A stretch of DNA of 64,000 nucleotides from Microstegium vimineum (GCA_022036555.1 CM039133.1:12413765-12477764); one strand, 5' to 3'; counted from the stretch's first letter, positions 35,369 through 48,504 are shown. Numbers and translations: made by a program. The notes: a model not told the origin generated them from the sequence alone.

Positions 35369-37537
35369 ATGTCCCATGGGGATGGACCGCCACCCATGTT
35401 TGATGGGGATGATTTTCCGTATTGGAAAGTGCGGATGGAGTCCTACCTTGAGGCCGTGGATCTCGGTGTGCTCAAAGCCGCTACCATAGGTGGAACCATG
35501 TTTGCCGATGATCTCTTCTTTGAGAAGAACAATGCCAAGGCAAAGAACATTCTTTTCCATGACATTGACAAGGATGTGTTCATCCGTGTGCGGAATTGCA
35601 AAACCGCTAATGATGTTTGGACTACCATTTGTGTGCTACACGAAGGGACCAAGTGTGAGCGTGAGGAACGCTACCATTTGGTCATGGCCAAGTTGAACTC
35701 CTTTACTATGCTCACTCATGAGAATGCTAATGAGATGTACTCACATCTTAATATTCTTGTAGAGGAGTTGAATGTACTTGGGCTCAACCAAATGACGCCG
35801 GCCGATGTGGTGCGCAAGATTCTTTGTGTCTTGCCCATTGAGAAGTATGGCCACATCGTCACGGTTCTTCACCAAGGGGACCTCTCCGCCGCTACACCAA
35901 CACAAGTCTTGGGCAAGATCAATGTCCATGAAATGTACATGAAGATTGGTGATGTTGGTCTTCTTCCTCCTCCAAGAAGAAAGAAAAAGAGAAGGAGGAG
36001 AAGAAGGACTTGGCCCTCAAGGCATCCTCCTCGGAGAAGTGCAAGATGCAACTTGTGTATGAGAGTGCAAGTGATGAAGAGGATGATGATGACCTCGCCC
36101 TCATGGTGAAGAAGACAACAAAGATGTTGAAGAGGCTAAACAAGAATGGAGTCAAGTTTGACTCAAAGAAGAAGAAATTCTTCACAAGCTCCTCAAGGAA
36201 GCCTCTCTCCAAGATGGATTGCTACAATTATGGCAAACTTGGACACTTGGCTCATGCTTGCCCTGAAGAGAAGAAAGACAAGTACAAGAACAAGAAATTC
36301 AATAACAAGTTCAAGTACAACAAGGGCAACAAAGATGAGTCAAGTCATGAGGAGAAGAAAGATGACAAGCCATTCAAGAAGAAGAAGAACTTCAACTTCC
36401 ACAAGAAGAAGAAGGATGACAAAGCCTACATTGTTGGTGATTGGCTCACCGACATTGAAGACACAAGTGACTCATCCGGAGATGAGAGTGAAGATGAGAA
36501 GGTGGCCGCCTTGGTAATTGGGTCATCTACTCCACCGCCACCTCCTCCATCATCTCTGGCTCATCCTCTACACACCTATGCCTCATGGCTAAAGGTGACA
36601 AGAAGGTACAAAAAGAGGATAATGATGATGAGGCTAACTCTAGTGATGATGAATTTGAAGCACCTTCCTATGATGCGCTAATTGTGATTTGCAACAAATA
36701 CACTAAGCTCATTAGGAAGTACAAAACTAAAAGTGAAATACTAGAGAAAGCAAATGATAACTTGCATGCAAAACTTGATGACTTGTCTAGTGCCAATGAT
36801 GATTTGAAGCTTGAGAACAAATCTCTCTCATCTAGCACTAGGAGCTCAAAGCCTCACTCAAGCAAGCAAATGAGAAACATGATAAGCTTGTGAGGTCATC
36901 ACAAGAGCTCCATACAAGATACAACTTGCTAAAAGATGACTACAACCAAGTTAGAAATGAACATGGCACACTTGTGGTAACAAATGAATTGCTTACAAAT
37001 GATCTTGCTACACATGTTGCTATTAACCCGGTTGTTAAGTGTCATATAGCTACTTCTTGTGAAGACTTGCTTGATCAAGTTGCTAGTGAGCAAAATGCTA
37101 AGTGCAAGGGCAAGAAGGTCGTTGAGGCTGATAAGTATGATGACTATGTGAAGATGGGGCAATAGAACTCAAAGCTCAAGGAAGAGCTAATCAACCTCAA
37201 GGCCAACAAGCCCTTCACCATCAACTTAGCCAAGAAGCAAGATGACAATGATGAAATCACCTTGATCAACTCTCTCAAAGAAGAAAATGCAAAGCTCAAG
37301 GTTGAGAAGATCAAGCTAGCAAGTGGAATGGAGAAGTTCACCAAGGGCCATAACCTTCAAAGTGAGCTCTTGATGAACACTATCATGAAGGCCGACAAGT
37401 CCGGTATTGGGTTCAAGGAGAAACAACTCATAAAAGCCAAAGTCAAGATAGAAGCAATGAACTACTACAAGAACAAGGCCATGAGGAACAACTATGACAC
37501 ACCAAAATCCAATCCCAAGAAGTGCTTTGGATGGTGA
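35369..37537 (+). pseudogene. Element B gag, Copia type, degenerate
   Basis: The gag starts MSHGDGPPPMFDGDDFPYW at 35369 and continues through several frames (35369-36109, 36010-36681, 36585-37165, 37262-37537). The zinc knuckle near 36220 has lost its second cysteine (CYNYGKLGHLAHACP), and a Lys-rich region and coiled coils follow. The frameshifts and the stop at 37163-37165 rule out an intact product. Confidence 0.8.
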
Positions 37538-37796
37538 AGAGGGTCACTTTGAATTCCAATGCAAGACTCCACCTCCCAAGACCTTGCCCAAGCACACAAG
37601 GCCTTTTGCTCATGATGCTCACTTCATCATCAACAAGGACTCCAAGGGTAGACCCCTAGTTGTGTTTCTCGGTCCTAAGATGAAAAACAAGCCCAAAGTG
37701 CTATGGGTTGCTAAGGAGTTGGTGGAAAAGGCTATGGGATCTCGCCAAGTGTGGGTTCCCAAACAACAAGCTTAACTTCAAGTTGCTTGTGTGTAG

Positions 37797-40700
37797 GTGA
37801 ACTGCAAGACTGGTGGAAGTCATTGGGTGATTGATAGTGGATGCACTCAACATATGACCGGTGACTCCCAGATGTTCACCACACTTGAGGAAGATTGTGA
37901 AGGGCAAGACAAGATTACCTTTGGGGACAACTCAAAAGGCAAAGTGCAAGGCCTAGGCAAAGTGGCAATCTCCAATGATCAATCAATATCAAATGTCTTG
38001 CTAGTGCAATCATTGAGCTTCAACTTGCTTTTGGTTGGTCAACTATGTGATCTCGGGTTCCAATGTCTCTTCACTCCCAATGAGGTAGTTGTGACCAAGA
38101 TTGAAGATTCATCATTGATATTCAAAGGATTTAGGCACATCAATCCCTATATAGTGGACTTCACCTCAAATGAAGCAAGCTTGCAAACATGTCTTTTCTC
38201 CAAGAGCTCTTTGGGTTGGCTATGTCATATAAGATTAGCACATGTGGGAATGTCAACTTTGAAGAAGCTTGTCAAGGAGGAGATGGTTATAGGTGTGAAG
38301 GATGTGGTGTTTGAGAAGGACAAGTTGTGTAGTGCATGTCAAGCCGGCAAGCAAGTGGCCAACACCCATACCACCAAAGCTTTCATGTCAACCTCAAGAT
38401 TCATAGAGCTACTCCACATGGATCTATTTGGACCTACCACCTATGCTAGCCTTGGGGGAAATCTTTTTTGCTTGGTGGTAGTTGATGACTACTCTAGGTA
38501 CACTTGGGTGTTCTTTCTTCAAGACAAGGGAGAGACTCAATCAATATTCAAGAAGTTTGCAACTAGAGCCCAAAATGAGTTTGATGTGAAGATCAAGAAG
38601 ATAAGAAGTGACAATGGGACCGAGTTTGTGAACACCAAGATTGAAGATTATTGTGATGAAGTTGGAATCAAGCATGAGGTGTCCGCCACCTATACCCCTC
38701 AACAAAATGGTGTAGTAGAGAGAAAGAACCGGACACTAATCACACTTGCAAGATCAATGCTTGATGAGTACAAACCCCCGAGAAGTTTTGGGCCAAAGCA
38801 ATCAACACCGCATGCTATGCGGCCAACCGGCTATTTGTCCAAAGGCTTCTCAAGAAGACCCCCTATGAGCTTGTGAATGGGAAGAAACCGGATATATCCT
38901 TCTTCCGAGTGTTTGGATGCAAAGTGTACATCTACAAGAAGCGTCAACACTTGGGCAAGTTCCAAAGGCGATGTGACATTGGTTTCTTACTTGGCTATTC
39001 ACTTAAATCCAAGGCATATCGAGTATTTAACAAAGCCTCCGGCCTAGTTGAAGAAACATATGACTTGGAGTTTGATGAAACTAATGGCTCTCAAGAAGAG
39101 CATGAGAATCTTGATGATGTAGGTGATGAACCCTTGAGGGAGGCTATGAAGAATATGCCCGTTGGTGCCATCAACCCACTAGAGGTGGAGGAAGTAGAAG
39201 ATGATGCAAATCAAGTACCTTCTCCACCGCACACGCCTCAAGTTGATGAAGAACAAGTGAGGCAAGCATAAGAGGATACCTTCATCCCACAAGATCAAGA
39301 CAAGGCACAAGCTAGTGATGTTGATGCACCACAACCTCCTCCCCAAGTGATTGATAGAAGATCTACACCTATGCTCCAAGCTCATCAACAAGACCTTATC
39401 ATAGGGAGTCCATCAAGGGGGGTAACAACTCGATCTAAACTTGCTTCTTATGTTGAGCATCACTCCTTTGTTTCCTTTGTTGAGCCTTCTAGTGTGGAGG
39501 ATGCACTTGCGGATCCGGATTGGGTGAATGCCATGCATGAAGAGTTGAACAACTTCACCCGGAACGAAGTGTGGACACTAGTAGAAAAGCCCAAAGGAGC
39601 AAGAATCATTGGCACCAAGTGGGTGTTTAGGAACAAGCAAAATGATCAAGGCGTGGTTGTGAGGAACAAGGCAAGATTGGTGGCAAAAGGGTTCTCCCAA
39701 GTTGAAGGCTTGGATTTTGGGGAGACCTTTGCACCGGTTGCAAGACTAGAAGCCATTCGTATCCTTTTGGTATACGCTTCACATCACAAAATGAAACCTT
39801 TTCAAATGGATGTGAAGAGTGCCTTTCTAAATGGTTTCATTAATGAACTTGTTTTTGTCTCACAACCTCCCGGGTTTGAAGACCAAAATTGTCCTAATCA
39901 TGTGTATAGGTTGTCCAAGGCACTCTATGGATTGAAACAAGCTCCAAGAGCTTGGTATGAGAGGCTAAGGGACTTCCAACTCAAGAAGGGCTTCAAGATC
40001 GGGAAAGTCGATACCACACTCTTCACTAAGGTGCTAGATGGAGAGATCTTTGTTTGCCAAGTGTATGTCGATGACATTATATTTGGGTCAACAAACCAAG
40101 ATCATAGCAAGGAATTTGGTGCATTGATGTCCAAGGAGTTCGAGATGTCGATGATTGGCGAGCTAACCTTCTTCCTTGGCTTCCAAGTGAGGCAATTGAG
40201 GGAGGGCACCTTCATATCTCAAGAGAAGTACACTAATGATGTGCTTAAGAAATTCAAGATGGAGGATTGCAAGCCAATCAAGACCCCAATGCCTACCAAT
40301 GGGCATCTCGATCTCGATGAGGGAGGTAAACCGATAGACCAAGATCTTTACCGCTCAATGATCGGTAGTTTACTTTACCTCAACGCATCTAGGACGGATA
40401 TCATGTTTAGTGTGTGTATGTGTGCTAGGTTTCAAGCAAACCCTAAGGAGTCGCATCTTTGTGCGGTTAAAAGAATCCTTAGGTACATAAGGCACACCCC
40501 TAGCATTGGCCTTTGGTATCCCAAAGGAGCTCCCTTCCTACTTTGTGGCTATTCTAATTCGGATTATGCCGGGTGTAAGGTTGATAGGAAGAGTACCTCT
40601 GGCGGTTGCCATTTGCTAGGAAGATCACTTGTTTCTTGGTCCTCTAAGAAGCAAAATATTGTGGCATTGTCTACCGCCGAGGCAGAATACATAGCCATGG

Positions 40701-41023
40701 GAGCAAGTTGTGCACAAATCCTATACATGACCCAAACACTTTTTGATTACGGCGTTGTTTTGAAAGATGTTCCACTTTTGTGTGATAATGAAAGCACCGT
40801 AAAGCTTGCTAATAACCCGGTTCAACACTCTCGCACCAAGCACATAGATATTCGCCATCACTTTCTTAGAGATCATGTGGCTAGGAAAGATATCACACTA
40901 GGGGGAGTTTCTAGCGAAAATCAATTGGCGGATATCTTCACTAAACCTCTCGATGAAACAACCTTTTGTAGGTTGAGAAGCGAGTTGAATGTGCTTGATC
41001 ACTCTAACTTCACTAAAAGATGA
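37797..41023 (+). pseudogene. Element B pol: protease, integrase, reverse transcriptase, RNase H (Copia order)
   Basis: Domains appear in Copia order. Protease carries VIDSGCTQHMTGD (about 37827). The GAG-pre-integrase zinc region and the integrase core follow, with HMDLFGP, RSDNGTEF and PQQNGVVERKNRT (to about 38740). Reverse transcriptase has YVDDIIFGS (about 40065), and RNase H has STAEAEYIAMGASC (about 40670). The integrase frame breaks near 38780-38870, and a stop at 39269-39271 separates the first part from the reverse transcriptase. The RT-RNase H frame 39347-41023 is uninterrupted. This is the best-preserved coding region of the nest. Confidence 0.9.
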
Positions 41024-42485
41024 TCTTGTGTGAACCAACCTTGCATCATGTGTAATATAATCATGTTAATTTAGTAATGCACATAGGCTTGGCTAACATG
41101 GTTGGAATAACCATTCTTGAACGTGTGAAGAAGTCCACATCGTGGTTTAAACTTGCAAGCAACCTAGATTCAATTTCTTGTAAATGCATTGCATGTGCAT
41201 GTGTTGTTTGCCTTTCCTTTTTGGTTAAGTTTGAGCATCCTCTGTGTTCGTCCACTTAGGGGGAGCATTCCAAGCTCAAGTCACTTCTATACCCCTCTTG
41301 TGGCCATATGATGTCTCCTTGAAGGTTCCATTCAAATATTTTGAGCTAAAACTAAATCTAAGCCTATGGCAAACTATTTGAAAAGGAGAGTTTGAGAGAT
41401 GGTTCTCATATCAAGTCCAATCAGGTGTTATTTGAATCTTATTTGGATTGGAACTTGGTTGGGAGAAAGACGCAAAAATCAAATTTGAAAAATTCTATTT
41501 TAAAGGGCGTCGGACGCTGCCGACGGACGCTCAGCGACAAATGCCTCAGCGTCCGTCGCGATCGTCCGGAGACTGAACGTTGCCTGTTTGCAGGGCGACG
41601 GACGCTCCCCAGCGTCCGTCGCGGAGCGTCCGACGCGGTCAATGCGTTTGGGCGTTTCAAACCTGTTCTGGAAGCCCGACGGATGATGCCGTCGGACGCT
41701 GTCCAGCGTCTGTCGCACATCGACGGAGCGTCCGTCGCTCCAATCCGGAGCGTCCGTTGCGAACTTAAGGCTGATTTTTTTTAAAAAAATCCCTGTCTGT
41801 TCTCTCCCTCTCTCGGTCGGTTTCTTTTGTTTCCGTACGCCATCGCCGCCCGCCTCTCCTGAAACCCTAACCACCGCCGCACCCTTCCCTCGCCGGCGTG
41901 CCCCTCCAAGCGTCGCCGCCATTCATCCACCCAGCGTCGCCGCGCCAGAGCTTCACCCAGCGCCGCCGCCCTTCCTGCGCCGCTCTTCCCCCTGCCTCAC
42001 GCGTTTCAGCCGTGCAGGGGCATCTTGGCCGTGGAGCTCTCCTCCAAGGCTCTTTTGGAGGTTTGATCGACCTCGTTTGCGTGGTCAGGGTTGCGGATTG
42101 GTTTTCGAAAACGACCGAGGAACTTACCCTTTCTTTTTAGGCTTGGTCACCGTGGACAGACGTAATAGTTTGGGCAGATTCAATTCTGTTCTTATCTTTT
42201 TCATGCTTCTATATAGACCCACTCCTCTCTAGCTACATGCTTATATGTTATATATCCCTATCTATCTATTCGAGCAGGGTCTGTGGCAGTGAGGAAGTGG
42301 TAGTAAACTCGGGGCAAAGCCCGCGAGTAAGGAACGAGGCAAAGCCTCGAAAGGACAGTCCAGAGCCGTCGTGCCAATCTTGATTGCTTGTGTTGCTCAG
42401 TGATTGTCAGTTGGCAGTGGGCAGTGAGGTTGTGATTTGACAAATTGAGGATCTCTTGACAGTGACATCTTGTTTTATCTAGTGT
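41024..42485 (+). mobile_element. Element B spacer after pol, with U3-like palindromes
   Basis: Between 41503 and 41768 the same GCGTCGGACGC/GCGTCCGTCGC motifs as in the LTR U3 recur, followed by GAACTTAA, as in the LTR after its array. A pyrimidine-rich leader and a GC-rich stretch resembling a host 5' UTR follow (41790-42060). It may be a second promoter for the downstream env-like region; this is inference. Confidence 0.5.
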
Positions 42486-45208
42486 ATGTCCATGGCAAGA
42501 ACGAAGAACGCCGGTCCAGTTCCCGGTAGTGGTGGTGACCCTCCACCTCCACCGCGTCCACCCACTAATCGGGGAAGGGGCAAGCAAAAGGTTATTTCCA
42601 AGAAGCGCAAGAGACCACTTATGGATCCAGATTCAGCAGCAGTTGCAGTGGCAGAGGCCGTAGAGATCGCGGAGCGAGGTGGACGTCGCGCCGGTTTGAG
42701 GCTCTCACCTCGCCGTGGAGCGCGTCGTGAGTCTCCTACGCGTCCAGAGACAGAGCCCGCAGAGGCTACTGAGCCAGAGGAGGCAGAGCCAAATCCAGAG
42801 ACGGAGCAGACAGAGGCCGCGGGCCACTCTTCGATTGGGGAGCTGATGAGTCGCAGAGTTACACGTTCTAGAGGCTCTGGAGCTCCTCCTAGTCCTCTAG
42901 GACCTCAGCTACCAGATCCAGTGAGGCATCAGGTCAGGGTCCTCACAGCCAAGCAGGTCCAGCTATTCCGCTTCGTGGACTTTCAGTCTTGGTTCCCAGC
43001 TCAAAGGGACCCCCGTGCTGGACGTGACTTCTATACCACTGTCCACGAGGATTTCTACAGAGTGTGCGCTGAGACCGATGCTCCTCTTAGGTCTCACAGA
43101 GTTTGCCCACATGCTCACATAGAGGGTGTCGGTGGTCCAGATATTCTCCAGCACTTGTAGTATATTCAGGGCCTGACTGATTTGATGGGACGATCCGGTG
43201 CTTATCAGAAGGACTGGGTCTATCAGTTCTATGCCTCTCTATGGATCTCCCCTGATCACGAGTTCTTTCACTTCGGCTTTCTGGGCCGCGACTTTAGGGT
43301 CACAGCAGCTCGATTCAGAGAGCTTTTCCACTTAGAGTCCTCTTCTTCGAGGATTTACAGTTTGTGCTATGGGGATCAGGAGGCACCTCGCCGACCTCAC
43401 GATGGAATAGTGCCATCTACAGACTACGTTAGGCCATGTTTCCAGCTACCCTTCACCGAGGGTTGGAGCCGCACTCCGAGAGACCTCACACGTCTTGCTC
43501 GGATTCTCCATGAGGTACTCAGACGTACCATTCTTCCCCGGATTGGAGCCCGGGACACTATTACCCGTCTTCAGCTGTGGCTACTTGCTCATATCATTCG
43601 GAAGGAGAAGTTTGATCTTTGGGATTTGATAGTCAGCGAGCTTGAGGACATCATAGCTGCAGGGTTCAGAGGACACTGGTAGCTACAATTTGCCCATTGG
43701 ATTTCATACCTGGTCGTGGCCACGACTCGATCTGGATCTCTATGTGTCACTCTTACCAGGTCAGCTACTGAGTTCCCCGTCTACTCGATGAGCCAGTTGG
43801 TCATCCACGGGAACCTGCTTTGCCCCAGCAGAGCATACCTACCAGGCACCAGACAGGCAGGTGTGCCACCTCAGTCGGCAGATGACACTGACACCACAGT
43901 TGAGCAGATCGCCCAGGCAGAGCTTGCAGATCTTGATGCTCAGATTGACACCACCGTCGAGGCTGCCTACAGAGAGGACCTGGACTCTAACAGCTCTGAT
44001 GAGGACTACAGGCCCATTCTCGATTATGCACCGATGTCTCATGATCATGAGGCAGGAGGGTCAGCTCCAGCTCCAGGTTCAGGCACCTCAGAGGCCACTA
44101 TTCTTACCCTACTTACGAGGATGCAGGAGGAGCAGTCACGACAGGCAGAGGAGCAGAGGTGGCAAGCTGCAGATGTTCAGAGACTCACAGCTCAGCAGCT
44201 TGCAGCATAGGCTCAGACTCAGGCCCGACAGGATGAGTTTCAGCGCCAGTTCCTAGCTTATCAGATGCAGCAGGCTGAAATCCAGAAGACTCAGACTATG
44301 CTTCTTGAGCGTCTCCTTGGATCGACCTCCGGACAGACCATCACTCCACAGCTTCAGATGTCCGGGGTCTCTCAGCAGCAACCGTCAGTGGTCGTGGTAC
44401 CGACTCCAGCGTTACCGTCAGGAGGACAGCAGAGTCAGGCATCAGTCGCTCCACCCTTCCAGGCACCTGCCTCTCCAGAGTGCCAGTCTTCGAGGACTCA
44501 GGTGTCCTCATGGTTGGTTTCGCCCGGTGAGCTATAGACAGGTTTCACACCTATCCGGGGAACCACCATTGCAGAGGCCTCGCGTGACCTCTCGGCCTCT
44601 TATTTGCAGATTACAGGAGATGACTCACCAGGAGCCGCTCAACCAGACTTAGGAGCTCCAGAGGTTGAGGTGGGTCCTCCGGCGACGGGCACTTACCTTT
44701 CTTCGGTTGCCTCGTCGGAGATCGCACCGGATCAGTCTACGCAGACCGTCACCACTCCTCCAGCTGCAGTTCAGACAGATGCTATCTCAGTAGCAGTGGA
44801 GGCAGTTGCACTAGAGGACCCAGTTCAGGCACAGGACTAGGCTGAGACAGTTACAGTGGCAATCTCTACTCCACCTCAGTCCCAGCCAGCGAGCTTGTGG
44901 CAGCAGTCTCTCTGGTCGCTTTGGCAGTATCTACTCCTCCACCGCCTCGAGTCTTCACTCGTCGGGCTCCCAGACCCGCTACTTTAGAGGCAGGACCGTC
45001 AGAGGCACCAGCTACGCCTCAGGGGGAGCCAGTTCAGTCAACAGCTCCAGAGTTTCCAGTGTCAGATCCAGAGGTCACCCTAGCTGTGCCCACTCTTGCA
45101 GAGGCCAAGGCAGATGTTGAGTCAGACGAGTCAGATCTTCAGGACTTCATTATGCTCGATCGCCAGGCTGCAGCTTCTTCACCTTCTTCTCCAACCTCAG
45201 ATGCTTAG
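42486..45208 (+). pseudogene. Element B post-pol (env-like) region, broken
   Basis: A chain of sense frames (42486-43160, 43182-43682, 43716-44210, 44265-44537, 44604-44840, 44897-45208) is separated by single stops or frame changes. It starts with a basic Arg/Lys-rich segment, continues with a folded-looking region (VYQFYASLWISPDHEFFHF), and ends in a Gln/Pro/Thr-rich tail. SIRE/Maximus-type plant Copia elements have an extra ORF in this place, often called env-like; whether it is an envelope is unproven. I see no clear membrane anchor. Confidence 0.65.
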
Positions 45209-45687
45209 TTGTTAGTGCTAGACGCCAAAGGGGGAGAGAAGGTCGAGTATAGAGATAGGGGGAGGGATTCGTTTCTTTGTGTGATTTTATTTCCCTCGTA
45301 CTCATGTCATCATGTCTATCTTATTGCATTTTTGTATATGTGTGATGGATGATGCTAGTGAGATCCTTGTGCTTGTGAGACATTCTCTTGCTTTTCACTA
45401 ATATATGTTGTGAGTTGTCTCTTGTTCATGATATGTCTCTATGATCAAATGGTAATTAAGCTTCCGCGTCTTACTCCGATTATTATGAGAGAATATCATG
45501 AGGTACCCTAATTCCTTTTTATATCCATGAGTACCACGTTTTGTGGCTTGGCAAGGATGAGCAAGTATTGTTCAATTTCATTCACTAACCCTTGCTCATC
45601 CCATCCAAGTCACCTGAAATCCTAACCTTTCAATCTTATATCCATACTCAAGGAGTTATTGTCGTCAATCACCAAAAAGGGGGAGAT
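45209..45687 (+). mobile_element. Element B 3' internal end with polypurine tract
   Basis: This non-coding stretch ends with CACCAAAAAGGGGGAGAT just before the 3' LTR. Its last 237 bp are duplicated at 33609-33845. Confidence 0.8.
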
Positions 45688-47180
45688 TGAAGAATCATGG
45701 CCCTAGTGGTTTCGGTGATTAACGAAAATTAGCGATTATTATGGCTAACGTGTGTTTTGCAGAGGCTATGCGTAGCTTAGCCATAGTGATCTACATGAAT
45801 GGGCATGAATGGTCATCACTTAGCCCTCAAGATGGATATCATTTCGGATTTCAAAGAGACATGATGAAGACCCTAGAATGATAGGCCAAGTGCCATAAGG
45901 TGATGAAGGGCACTTAGAAATAGATAGGGCTTCTATTTTATCTTTGCCCGTACTATCAAGAGGGGTTGAGACTAGTAGCTTGACTTAGGAAAGCTTCATG
46001 ACTTAGGTGTGGTGCACACTTGACTTCCTTAGCTCTAAGCAAGCCTATGGTGACCGTAAGATAGCCAAGAACTTCTTCCGAATTCATTGCGACGAAAAAC
46101 GAAGTTGAAAAAGAAGTTTTCTCGGCGTCGGACGCTAAGTCTGGAGGCGCCGGACGCTGTCCGTCGCGTCAGACGATGGCGTCGGACGCTGACGTCAGGA
46201 TAACGCAACGTCCGTTGACCGCCCAGAGGGAGCCCCTGAGTTTCAGAGGGCGTCGGACATTGTCCGTCGCCTAGGCGTCGGACGCTAGGGTAGCGTCCGT
46301 CGGCCTTCCAGTGGGCATGTTTTCAGAGGAATTCAGCATGAGGTGTCGGACGCTGTAAACGCTGGTTTACAGCGTCCGTCGCCCAAACCCTGTTTCTGAA
46401 CTAGCCGTTGGACAGGGCGACGGAGCGTCCGTTACCAACTTAAAGTGCCAGCCCGAGGCAGTTTTCTAGGGGGCTATTTATAGCTCCTCATCCTTCTTTC
46501 CCACCTGGCCTTTGCTCATTTTTAGTTGTTGAAGTTTTTGAGAAGGTTGGGAAGAGATCAAGAGCCCTAGAGAGAGAGAGTGATTCGCGAATCCATCCAT
46601 CCTCTCCTCTAGTTCATCCAATAGTTCAAGTGTGCATCCTCTAGTTGTAAAGCTTGAGTGAGTTAAGCGAAGATCGATGCTTGTTACTCTTGGTGATCGA
46701 CATCACCTAGACGGTCCGGTGGTGCTCGGAGGAAGGTGATCGCCGGAAGATTGTCGGCGGCCCTTCTCCATCGACTTGTGATCGGTTGTGGGCGATTCAC
46801 CGAGCCGGAGTGGCGCAGAATCAGCCCGTAAGAGAGCACTCATCCCTTGCGCGGGATTGAGGGGGAGCTATACCTTGCGAGGTTCTCCAACGAGGACTAG
46901 GGGGGAGTGTCGACTCCTCGATACCTCGGCAAAACATCTTCGTGTCAAGCATCTCTTTCCCTAGCTCTTTTACACCGCATTACTTTCCGCCCTTGTCTTT
47001 CAATTCATACTGGAATTGTGTAGGAACGTTTCGATTTCTTTTGGCTTGCTACCGCTTTCTAGCTAGGACACACGATCAGTAGGCACTAGGGGGTTAATTG
47101 GCTCTTGATAGGTTTAATTCTTGTCTAAAAATTAAAAAGAGCCCAATTCACCCCCCCTCTTGGGCATCTTGATCCTTTCA
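45688..47180 (+). mobile_element. Element B, 3' LTR (1493 bp)
   Basis: It is the counterpart of 33846-35315, with the same TGAAGAATC start and CCTTTCA end. It holds more GCGTCGGACGC/GCGTCCGTCGC motifs (about 46125-46430) and a TATA box near 46475. Small indels distinguish the two LTRs. Immediately beyond is LINE sequence. Confidence 0.85.
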
Positions 47181-47556
47181 CCTCCCTTGCCAAGCAGCCA
47201 ACCTCGATCTCGACTTGTCAACAATTGTTTGAACCTGTCCAACTTTCAGCCTACCCAAGGATAGGGGCAGACCCAAGTATGTGATCGGAAAAACCGCCCT
47301 TTGTCCTCTGAACCTCTCAAGGATCTGATCCAGATTTACCTCGGCACACCAGATGGGGGCGACTGTGCACTTCTCAATATTAAGCTTTAGTCCAGTCGTG
47401 TCCCCAAATTGTTCAAGAATTTCAAAGAGTGAAGTGACTTCCTCCTGTACTGGACTGAGGAAGATTACAACATCGTCGGCATAGAGGGAAAGTCGGAGCT
47501 TTGCATTCCTTCCATGTAACGGTGACAGAGTATCATTTGTTGTTGCTACTGGATTA
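47181..47556 (-). mobile_element. LINE inserted in the BURP gene, truncated 5' part with reverse transcriptase
   Basis: On the minus strand it encodes the catalytic segment SLYADDVVIFLSP and the following TGLKLNIEKC and ITYLGLPLSLG motifs, and stops at LAAWQGR where the element B LTR begins. The region between this point and the C-terminal end at 26140 is absent; by comparison with the LINE at 21.4-22.6 kb this is roughly 300 residues. The element is 5'-truncated at 47556, where the target duplication begins. Confidence 0.85.
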
Positions 47557-47570
47557 AGAAAGCTAATCAT
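47557..47570. repeat. Right target-site duplication of the 21.9 kb insertion
   Basis: This is the second copy of AGAAAGCTAATCAT. Reading across from 25704 to 47571 keeps the BURP repeat frame (ANH then RWDF), so the pre-insertion gene can be aligned exactly. Confidence 0.9.
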
Positions 47571-48504
47571 AGATGGGACTTCAATAATTTTCCTTCACTT
47601 CACATGGGTCGTCTTCCTCATAGTAAAGGTATGGTAGTTTAGTAATCTGATAAATATCATACTAGATATATAAGCATTATAACGGTTTGTTTAATTAGCA
47701 GAGGTGCGTGCATGGGCAGCATGGCACTGGACATAGCCATGGTCTCTTCAACTTTGAAACCCTCCTCTTCACGGAAGACGCCTTGACACCAGGCCGGGAC
47801 CATGGTGAGCCCCTACATTGAGCCATCAGCGTCGCCCGTCCCCTTCCTCCGTCGCGACGTCAGCGACTCCATGCCGCTGTCCACCAGCAACTTCTCTAGA
47901 ATCATGTCGACGTTTGGACCCATGGCGTCGACCCTCTCCATGACCCCCCCCCCCCGACATATGGTCCACGGTGAACACCTGCGAGCACCCGCACGGAGTG
48001 GAGGGCGAGCAGCACGCGTGCGTCGCGTCCATCGAGTCGATGGTGGAGCTCGCGGCGTCGGTGCTCGGGACGCGCGACCTCCGCGCCTTCTCCTCCGCCG
48101 CCGACGTGCCCGCGGAGGGCGTCGCCTCGCTGCCGGGGAGCCCCTCGTACAAGGTGGCCGCGGTGAGGGCTCTCACCGTCCCGGGGCAGCCGGCAACGAC
48201 CATGACGTGCCACAGCATGGAGTTCCCGTACGCGGTGTTCTACTGCCACGCCGTCAACCCCACCCGGGCGTACGAGGTGACGCTAGTGCGCGACGGCGAC
48301 GGTCGTCCCAGCACGATGCGTGCGCTCGCGATGTGCCACCTCGACACGTCGCGGTTCAGCCCCGAGAACCCCTTCTTCGTGGCGAGGGGTCTCAAGCCCG
48401 GCGATGCGGCGGTGTGCCACTTCACCGGCAGAGGTGTCGTCGTCTGGGCGCCTGCCGCCGCGACGGCGACGACACAGGGGGTTGCACAGGTCGCTGCCCA
48501 GTAG

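Larger units (their letters stand above)
23366..48504 (+). pseudogene. BURP-domain (RAFTIN-like) gene, split by a 21.9 kb insertion and frame-broken
   Basis: Exon 1 (from ATG 23366, ending near 23401-23405) encodes a hydrophobic signal-peptide start (MSAFVLLFSLIL). The next exon covers the BURP-family segment TYWKTMLPNSPMPSAIQ (about 24720-24770), then 20 copies of a 15-residue repeat, and is cut at 25704. It resumes at 47571 and ends near 47633. The final exon (47702-48504) has a His-rich stretch, then the BURP domain. The four CH pairs are spaced 10, 28 and 25 residues apart and the end is GVVVWAP. BURP proteins are plant cell-wall or secretory proteins. Lesions are an in-frame TGA at 25348-25350, the insertion, one extra G at 47796-47798, and a frameshift in the 12-C run at 47944-47955. 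The signal-exon donor and the acceptor near 24690 are uncertain. AATAAA at 48605 could be the poly(A) signal. Confidence 0.85.
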
